Below, in pieces: positions 56,801 to 64,000 of a stretch of DNA of 64,000 nucleotides (position 1 is its first letter; every line of letters begins with the position of its first letter). The stretch is from assembly GCA_944548615.1 (NCBI GenBank), contig OX155961.1:19118746-19182745 (forward strand), given 5' to 3'. The notes beneath the pieces are model-generated. The model did no database searches, was not told where the DNA came from, and saw only the letters and a program-made list of their open reading frames with translations. Both the position numbers and the translations under genes were made by a program. This DNA comes from Micropterix aruncella (Eukaryota > Arthropoda > Insecta > Lepidoptera > Micropterigidae).

Positions 56801-58666
56801 TCTTACAACTTACGTGTTCTCGCCACTCAGTCTTTATCTATAATGACTAATTTATCTGGTGCCTCGGTAGATTTGGAAAAAAAATTTTTGCCGAGACTGC
56901 GTAATGATGACATTTCAATTGTCGTAAGACAAGACCCATTAATACTTGCATTCGGTTCACGACTTCTAAAGAAAAAGAAAGAAAGAAGAAGCAGGAAGGC
57001 GATTTGCTCAAAATTGAGGGACTTAGCGAATTTACTAATTATATTGAGAAACGAAGACTCGGAAATATGTCAACTCAGGGACGCGATTAATCCAAAAAAA
57101 TATGAAACATTCATAATTGCCGTAAAGAAAATGTGTGGCTTCAATGAAGAGACAGGAGATGTAAAAGTCACTAGTATTCCTGCAAGAATTCGTCCATCTC
57201 TACTTGGTTGTATAGAAATACTATATACAGAAACAATTATGAATCCGAATGTAACAACTACTCATAAACAACATGTAAAGAATATTTTGGACGAGTTTAA
57301 ATTATTGTTAGAAGCAAACTGGCAGTGGGAAATATCCTCGAATGCCGAAAAGACACGAAAACGAAACTTAATGACGAAGGCTCAAGTGCTTCCTTTAGAT
57401 GAAGATATAGAAAAGGTTATGACCAAAATTCACGAGCTTGAAGCAAAGTACCCCAAAGAATTAAAAAAAGATTTAACCATTCTTAATTATGAAAACTTAT
57501 GCGAGGTCACTATTGCACACATCATATTGTTGGACCGTAAGAGATCTGGCGATGCAGTCGAGGCAGAGTTAAAATATTACATTAATAGAAAAACGGATGA
57601 AATACCGCAACAGGTTTTAAATTTTTTGACTCCTAAAGAACAAAAGGCTATTAATGAGTTAGATGTTTTTCAAATACCGGGGAAAAGAGTTCGTTCTGTG
57701 CCAGTATTGCTAACAAAAACGATGCGAGAAAACATAGATATTCTAATATCTTGTAGAGAACCGTTAAATATACCATTTACAAATCAATACTTATTTGCAA
57801 GGCCGCTTACTGATGGGACCTTCGACGGCGGTAAATGCTTAAATAGAATAAAAGACATGTGTCAATTAAAGAATGCAAGGATGTTGACGGCCACAGGAAT
57901 GAGGCACCATATTGCAACGATGTCCCAAGTACATACTAAACAAAACGACCAATATACTGAGCATCTGGCAGGATTTCTGGGACATGATCTGTCTGTGCAC
58001 TCTAAAAATTATAGATTACCTTTACAAGTTTTGCAGAAAGGAGTAGTCGGAAGTAGATTAATGGAAATTGAAGGACATGAAGATTCAAACCTAGAAGATA
58101 TGAATACTAATAACCATCAAAAAGAAAATATTTTCAGAAAGAATTACGATGACAACAAAAAACAGATACACGAACTAAGCGATGTATGCCGCAAAACTAA
58201 AAAAAAACACCTTAAAAAAAGGGATTGTCTTAGCGTCGAAGACAGAATATCAAAATCAGCTTTACCTGAAGATATAGAGAAAGAAAACGTTAAAGATACA
58301 GAAAATAACGATATTAAAAATCGAAATGTTTCACAAATAACTACAAGACGTAAACAAACAAAAAAGTGGAACGTTATCACAGAAAAATCAGAGGACGAAG
58401 TTAGTATGGAAAGTAAAAATTCTTCTGAAAGCATGGAAAAGGACTATCAAAAAGAGAAAAAAGTAACAAGACGTAAAAAGAGCTATGTGCGATGGACAGA
58501 TGAAGAGATGAAAGTGGTCAAAAAACATTTCAAAGAGGACATTACAAAGAAAACGAACCCAGGAAAAGCGAAATGCACTTACGCTTTAAAAACCGAACCT
58601 TTACTATACCGACGAACATGGGAACAACTCAATACGTGTGTTAACAACATTTATAAAAGGAAATAA
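53789..58666 (+). CDS. Crypton-like tyrosine recombinase gene, four exons, one frame break
   Basis: Model: exons 53789-53800, 55529-55870, 55949-56275 and 56353-58666. All three introns have GT/AG borders and phase 0. About 1,000 residues. N-terminus: acidic and serine-rich (SSSDEDD, DDDYISDDEYSSSS). Zinc region: ACVFCEKLVTNFTRHLQRHH, and a second TCKTCLGIF half-site. The recombinase core keeps candidates for the catalytic set: LDRKRSGD (Arg, about 57536), GKRVRSVPVLL (Lys), GMRHHIATMSQ (Arg, 57902) and LGHDLSVHSKNYRLP (His 57983, nucleophile Tyr 58010). C-terminus: basic linker, then RWTDEEMKVVKKHF to RRTWEQLNTCVN, a Myb/SANT-like DNA-binding fold. Such recombinases, common in fish and invertebrate genomes, cut and join DNA through a tyrosine-DNA bond. 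The second His of the HxxR box is not obvious. Exon 4 has one base too many for a single frame. It may be a mobile element or a settled gene. Confidence 0.75.
54030..55210 (+). repeat. Module M copies inside the first intron
   Basis: 54165-54720 repeats the module (ACATATTGTTGCAACTTTCG, TGAGCTGGGCAACAGAGCAG, TTATTTAAATAACTGTTATA), with a C tract at 54307-54326. 54890-55210 is a third, more degenerate version with four TATCGTACTTTT words and CACGAGCTATCGCGAGGCCT. Confidence 0.75.
55200..55320. repeat. Short tandem repeat GGGACAGGTATRAGT
   Basis: GGGGACAGGTATAAGTGGGA is followed by CAGGTATGAGTGAGAC. Two to three units of about 17 bp lie in the intron ahead of exon 2. Confidence 0.5.
55529..55870 (+). 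other. Exon 2 of the recombinase gene
   Basis: 114 codons, preceded by TTTATTTCAG and followed by GTAATT. It encodes an acidic serine-rich region ending in EPRRKRNERN and a short hydrophobic part. The block DEYSSSSAGEPRRKR resembles DETSSSTGKMVKRK in exon 3, so the exons may have arisen by duplication. Confidence 0.7.
55949..56275 (+). other. Exon 3 of the recombinase gene
   Basis: 109 codons, preceded by AATATTTCAG and followed by GTACGG. It starts CFEEVRAL and carries YIYSSDETSSST, then a basic KRKLKR stretch, the same layout as exon 2. Exon 4 begins with the similar NFEDVG. Confidence 0.7.
56353..56766 (+). other. Exon 4, zinc-binding part (first frame)
   Basis: From the acceptor TATTTTCAG the frame runs through two cysteine/histidine groups. 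The first is C-x2-C with H-x4-H (RHLQRHH). The second is TCKTC, whose His/Cys partners lie at the frame break. Between them are SLRNRGNFLYN and a basic PNRRKI. This order (Cys pair, RNxGNxxHN-like, Cys pair) is the usual N-terminal domain of this recombinase group. The frame reaches a stop at 56785 instead of joining the core. Confidence 0.7.
56763..58666 (+). other. Exon 4, recombinase core and Myb/SANT-like end (second frame)
   Basis: It is open in a different frame from 56729, but homology makes sense from about DKCGEHTLNKN (56760) onward. Core about 57100-58060, with R/K/R/H/Y candidates as listed for the gene. Basic, Lys/Glu-rich linker 58090-58480. Final domain RWTDEEM...PGKAKC...LLYRRTWEQL 58480-58660. 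The stop TAA is at 58664. The uninterrupted length of over 1.9 kb with synonymous-looking codon use suggests this part decayed little, if at all. Confidence 0.8.
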
Positions 58667-58879
58667 TTCCCTTTATACATAACATATTTTTACTTTTATT
58701 TCGTATTTCTTTTAATTCTAAGTTTTATTCGTAATTTTTTAAACTTACTCTTTTAATTCCTTTCTATTGTCGTTTTCATTTGTTAATTTTCATTTCGAAT
58801 TCTTTCTGTACCACTAAAACTTAGTTTATAATTATATTTCATTAAAAGTGTGTGTTTTACATTAAAAGTTGTTTCTTTG

Positions 58880-58885
58880 AATAAA
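58880..58885 (+). terminator. Candidate polyadenylation signal of the recombinase gene
   Basis: AATAAA in TTGAATAAACC, about 215 bp after the stop. The surrounding CTTTGAATAAACCTATTATC is duplicated at about 58938. Confidence 0.5.
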
Positions 58886-58992
58886 CCTATTATCCTTATT
58901 TCCTATCTATTATCCTCATTTCCTATTATCCTCATTTCTTTGAATAAACCTATTATCTCAGTGTGTAAATTCACAAGCACCTCTAACTCGCT

Positions 58993-59097
58993 TGTAATGT
59001 CCGTAGTCGCGTTGGAAAACTAGTTCCCGTCAGATCATCGATGTCGGTACTTGGATTGGTGACCGCCTAAGTACTGTCACGTGTTTAAAAGTTGGCC
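58993..59097 (+). ncRNA. 5S-rRNA-derived sequence (pseudogene or SINE head)
   Basis: GTTCCCGTCAGATCATCGA, then GTCGGTACTTGGATTGGTGA, then CCGCCTAAG, ending GTTGGCC, follows insect 5S rRNA from its first third to its end. A gap stands where GTTAAGCAAC would be. The internal promoter C-box region (TACTTGGATNGGTGACCGCC) is nearly intact, while the A box part is lost in the gap. It is not a working 5S gene. 5S-headed SINEs exist in animals, and the AT-rich sequence after it could be such a body, but no tail is seen. Confidence 0.75.
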
Positions 59098-59236
59098 GCC
59101 TATTTTGTATTAAGTACCTCCGGTGCCAAAAGTAGCATTTATTGAATGCCATGATTCTTCTACTTATTTCAATGCTGCTAACGTTGGTGCCATATAGAAT
59201 AGAGCACAGTATATGCATTTTTCCAAGGCTCCAAAA

Positions 59237-59345
59237 ATCGGTTTTTAAAATACCGATTGAGCAGATAGTGTAGGCGGGTATAAAAGTACATATTATTATT
59301 TAGTTCCATATATAAATAAAATAAGTTAATAGTAAAACACATTTT
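59237..59345 (+). repeat. Block shared with the right side of the minisatellite
   Basis: GGGTATAAAAGTACATATTA, then TTTAGTTCCATATATAAAT, recurs at 62771-62818 as GGGTATAAAATTACATATTA with the same continuation. The two blocks bracket module M and the minisatellite, as element ends might. Confidence 0.6.
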
Positions 59346-59900
59346 AAAAACAATATTGTACTTTGATGATATATCGTACCTACTTTCAAAAAATATCTTA
59401 AATCGTACTTTTCTAAAGATGTCGGCCGACAAAACATATTTCTGGCGACTTTCGCATAAAGATATTTTTGCTTCTTTTTGCATTTTATGCTCCGGTTTCC
59501 TGATTGAGCTGGTCAGCACAGCAGGCAACGACGCAGCACGCGGACTCGAGAGCTACTGCGAAGCTTGTTAGGGGAGACGAAGCTCGGTGTACATTTACCT
59601 AAATATATTGTATCACTATTATTATCAAATTATATGTTATTTAAATAACTGTTATAGAAAATAGTAGATGTTTCGCGTATCAATTTTATTTTGCTAAACA
59701 TTGCTTGATAATGTAAACAGAGTGTATCTAAAATCAAAGTTGAATGGCAAAAACACCTACCGTTTTTTGGGCGATCTTCAGTTTAAAAAGTGATCTTCAG
59801 TTTAGCGTAGCTTATAACCCAGATGGAAGCTAAAAATTCGATGTGAGTGTGCAAGATAACTCAAAAACGCGATAGTCGATTTCAAAAATTCTTTCTTTAA
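59345..59900 (+). repeat. Module M, right copy (downstream of recombinase gene)
   Basis: Same orientation and order as 52840-53345: ATATCGTACCTAC, ATGTCGGCCGACAAAACATA, TGCTCCGGTTTCCTGATTGA, CGCGGACTCGAGAGCTACTG, CGCGTATCAATTTTATTTTG. The recombinase gene thus lies between direct copies. Confidence 0.85.
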
Positions 59901-60255
59901 GAATTAGACTTTATTCGTTATTGGGAAGAGATGAGTAGATTTAGAGTTTCGCACATGTGATGGAAATGGAAGCTGTTCTATAAACGGACCTCCTTGAAAT
60001 CACAGTTATAGTCGTACGATCAAGGCAATTCGGGCAGAGGTGCGAATGAGTAGGGTACGTCCGGGCAGTAGAATGAGATATTATCAAACTTTCATAAAAT
60101 ATCGTACTTTCGCTAATATTGTACCTAAATAATTATCGTACTCTTTAAAATTATCGTACAATGAAAAATAATGTAGTTCGTTATTTAAAAGATATTGTAT
60201 TTTTATAAAATATCGTACTTTAAAAAAATCTATAAATCGTAGGTTTTCGAATGTT
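59901..60255 (+). repeat. Repeat with ATATCGTACTTT words before the minisatellite
   Basis: Contains ACGATCAAGGCAATTCGGGC and AGAGGTGCGAATGAGTAGGG, shared with 54830-54880, then at least four variants of ATCGTACTTT between 60098 and 60225. Confidence 0.7.
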
Positions 60256-60258
60256 GTG

Positions 60259-62651
60259 TCTGGTGTTGACCGCTGAGGAGTACCCTCATCGGGAGCCAAC
60301 CCAGGGTACATCAGCCATATCATGGTGAAACTTAAAAGTTGCTATCATAATTGAATGCGTACAAAAAAAATGAGGCTCTGCTCTTGACCCTTGAGGAGTT
60401 CCCTCGTCGGAAGCCAACCCAGAGTACATCAGCCATGTCATGGTGAAACTTGGAAGTTGCTATCACAATTGAATGCTTACACAAAATTTTGGGTCTCTGC
60501 TATTGACCGTTAAGGAGTTCCTACATCGGAGGCCAACCCAGGGTACTTCAGTCATGTCACGGTGGAACTTGGAAGTTGCTGTCATAAATGAATGCGCATA
60601 CAAAATTTTAGGTCTCTGATGTTGACCCTTGAGGAGTTCCCTCGTCGGAAGACAACCCAGAGTTCATCGGCTATGTCATGGAGAAATTTGGAAGTTGCTA
60701 TCATAATTGAATGCGTACACAAAAATTTTGGTCTCTGTTGTTGACCGTTGAGGAGTTCCTTCGTCGGGAGCCAACCCAGGGTACATCGGCCATGTCATGG
60801 AGAAATTTGGAAGTTGCTCTGCTGTTGACCGTTGAGGAGTTTGCTCTTCGAAAGCCAACCCAAGGTACATCAGCCATATCATGGTGAAACTTGGAAGTTG
60901 CTATCATAATTGAATGCGTACACAAAATTTTGGGTTTCTGCTGTTGACCGTTGAGGAGCTCCATCGTCGAGAGTCAACCCAGGGTACATCACCCATGTCA
61001 CGGTGAAACATGCAAGATGCTATCATAATTGAGAACGTACACAAAATTTCGGTCTCTGCTGTTGACCGTTGAGGAGTTTTCTCGTCGCAAGCCAACCCAA
61101 GGTACATTAGCCATTTCATGGTGAAACTTCGAAGTTGCTATCATAATTGAATGCATACACAAAATTTTGGGTCTCTGCTGTTGACCGTCGAGGAGTTCCC
61201 TCGTCGGGAGACAACCCAGGGTACATCAGCCATGTCACGGTGAAACATGGAAGTTGCTATCATAATTGAGAACGTACACAAAATTTTGGTTTCTCTGCTG
61301 TTGACCGTTGAGAAGTTTTCTCGTCGGGAGGCAACCCTGGGTACATCAGCCATATCATGTTGAAACTTGGAAGTTGCTATCATAATTTTATGCGTACAAA
61401 AAAAATTGGGTCTCTGCTGTTGACCGTCGAGGAGTTCCCTCGTCGGAAGCCAACCCAGGGTACATCAGCCATGTCACGGTGAAATATGAAAGCTGCTATC
61501 ATAATTGAATGCTTGCACAAAATTTTGGGCCTCTGCTGTTGACCGTTGAGGAGTTTCCTCTTCGAAAGCTAACCCAGGGTACATCAGCCATGTCATGATG
61601 AAACATGGAAGTTGCTATCATAATTGAATGCGTACAAAAATTTTTGGGTCTCTGCTGTTAACCGTCGAGGAGTTCCCTCGTCGGGAGCCAACCCAGGGTA
61701 CATCAGCCATGTCACGGTGAAATATGAAAGCTGCTATCATAATTGAATGCTTGCACAAAATTTTTGGCCTCTGCTGTTGACCGTTGAGGAATTTCCTCTT
61801 CGAAAGCTAACCCAGGGTACATCAGCCATGTCATGGTGAAACTTGGAAATTGCTATCATAATTGAATGCGTACACAAAATTTTGGGTTTCTGCTGTTGAC
61901 CGTCGAGGAGTTCCCTCGTCGGGAGACAACCCAGGGTACATCAGCCATATCATGGTGAAACATGAAAACTGCTATCATAAATGAATGCTTGCACAAAATT
62001 TTGGGCCTATGCTGTTGACCGTTGAGGAGTTTCCTCTTCGAAAGCCAACCCAGGGTACATCAGCCATGTCATGGTGAAACATGGAAGTTGCTGTCATAAT
62101 TGAGAACGTACACAAAATTTTGGGTCTCTGTTGTTGATCGTTGAGGAGTTCTCTCGTCGGGAGCCAACCCAGGGTACATCGCCATGTCATGGTGAAACAT
62201 GGAAGTTGCTATCATAATTGAGAACGTACACAAAATTTTGGGTCTCTGCTGTTATCCGTCGAGGAGTTCCCTCGTCGGGAGCCAACCCAGGGGACATCAG
62301 CAATGTCACGGTAAAACATGAAAGCTGCTATCATAATTGAATGCTTGCACAAAATTTTGGGCCTCTGCTGTTGACCGTTGAGGAGTTTCCTCTTCGAAAG
62401 CCAACCCAGGGTACATCAGCCATGTCATGGTGAAACATGGAAGTTGCTGTCATAATTGAGAACGTACACAAAATTTTGGGTCTCTGCTGTTGACCGTTGA
62501 GGAGTTCTCTCGTCGGGAGCCAGCCCAGGGTAGATCAGCCATGTCACGGTGAAACTTGGAAGTTGCTATCATAAATGAATTCGTATACAAAATTTTGGGT
62601 CTCTGCTGTTGATCGTTCAGGAGTTACTTCGTCGGGAGCCAACCCTGGGTG
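60259..62651. repeat. Minisatellite of about 20 units of about 120 bp
   Basis: The unit reads GCTGTTGACCGTTGAGGAGT, TCCCTCGTCGGGAGCCAACC, CAGGGTACATCAGCCATGTC, then GGTGAAACATGGAAGTTGCT, ATCATAATTGAATGCGTACA, CAAAATTTTGGGTCTCT. About 20 full units and one partial unit stand head to tail. One unit near 60820 is shortened to about 90 bp. Two subtypes alternate from about 61430 to 62480 (TTCCCTCGTCGGGAG and TTTCCTCTTCGAAAG), as if a two-unit block had been copied. On the minus strand the unit is open in one frame and gives a 40-residue repeat (HHDMADVPWVGSRRGNSSTV and so on), but length variants and stops break it into pieces of 70-90 codons. Confidence 0.92.
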
Positions 62652-62770
62652 GACGGATTTCAACCATAATCTTTTCAGCTCATGCCATGACCAAATGATG
62701 TATTTATGCCAAATTGCAGCTCAATCGGATGAAGCGTTTCGTCGCTATCGTCGGAGAATATGAAACGAAG
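62652..62770 (+). repeat. Family B block adjoining the minisatellite
   Basis: GACGGATTTCAACCATAATC, GCCAAATTGCAGCTCAATCG and GATGAAGCGTTTCGTCGCTA match family B at 19216-19340. The minisatellite may therefore lie inside a family B-type element. Confidence 0.6.
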
Positions 62771-62899
62771 ACGGGTATAAAATTACATATTATATTTTAG
62801 TTCCATATATAAATGTCAAAAGCGGTTTATTTCTCTCGTCATGAAGAGCTTTCATCATATTATTACAAGTCCATATTCGCGATATGTGACAGTACGCTG

Positions 62900-63800
<901 letters not shown>

Positions 63801-64000
63801 ACTCCTGGCATCTTAGCTTTGCTTCGATTGGTTGCAAAATTTACTGTGCGTGTGTTAGTACGTTGTGTTAGCAAAGGTGTGTGTTTATGTGTGCACATGA
63901 TAACTCGAAAATGCGTAGTCTAATTTTAATAATTCTCTCGCTAATAGGTTTTATTTCTTATTTAGAAGAACTTTAGATTTAGGGTTCCATATCTACGCCA
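63801..64000 (+). repeat. Continuation of the repeat block, cut by the window end
   Basis: GGTTGCAAAATTTACTGTGC, GTGTGTTAGTACGTTGTGTT, GATAACTCGAAAATGCGTAG match 52125-52230. The repeat block therefore continues beyond the window. Confidence 0.75.

Noticed and set aside
58144..58434. Minus-strand frame of 96 codons rich in Leu/Ser/Phe
   Set aside because: Shadow of the Lys/Glu-rich linker of the recombinase gene.
60676..62190. Minus-strand proteins of 60-90 residues in the minisatellite
   Set aside because: They are repeated translations of the 120-bp unit, broken by length variants. Kept only as an observation on the repeat.
60259..62651. CRISPR-like array
   Set aside because: The whole 120-bp unit is repeated, with no unique spacers, and the genome is eukaryotic.

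Overview
This is eukaryotic, AT-rich, very repeat-dense DNA with almost no host genes. The repeat types point to an insect, most likely a moth or butterfly: Helitrons opening with TCTATACTAATATTATAAAG, CR1/Jockey-like LINEs ending in (AAATA)n tails, a Penelope-like element, hAT termini with CTAG-core target sites, and several dispersed families. The species call is an inference. So is the idea that a stretch this gene-poor could come from heterochromatin, for example a W chromosome. All coordinates, alignments and copy counts were read by eye.

Layout. 1-8 kb: a decayed hAT element, tandem duplications and copies of a dispersed repeat called here family A. 8-16.5 kb: a Helitron 3' end with a helicase relic, a LINE 3' fragment, a short clip-domain-like coding segment on the minus strand (13.1-13.5 kb), and a well-bounded non-autonomous Helitron (15711-16413). 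18-30 kb: family A copies, one with an inverted copy nested inside it, a LINE fragment between two diverged direct repeats, and two Penelope-derived fold-backs. 30-50 kb: a hAT relic, a series of decayed LINE reverse-transcriptase and RNase H fragments on both strands, a MITE, palindromes, and one unexplained open frame (42955-43269).

51-64 kb is the most interesting part. A four-exon gene at 53789-58666 encodes a tyrosine recombinase of the Crypton-like type. It has an acidic serine-rich N-terminus spread over two exons, a C2H2-type zinc-binding region, a recombinase core that keeps Arg, Lys, His and Tyr candidates, and a C-terminal Myb/SANT-like domain. One frame break lies between the zinc-binding part and the core. 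On both sides lie copies of the same complex repeats: a module of about 0.5 kb, a motif like ATATCGTACTTT, and a (TA)n tract surrounded by many copies of TGTTGATC. A 5S-rRNA-derived sequence follows the gene, then a minisatellite of about 20 units of about 120 bp whose minus strand reads as a 40-residue repeat. The gene may be a mobile element carrying its own repeats or a gene settled in a repeat block; the sequence alone does not decide.

No tRNA gene, CRISPR array, complete LTR retrotransposon or intact autonomous transposon was seen.
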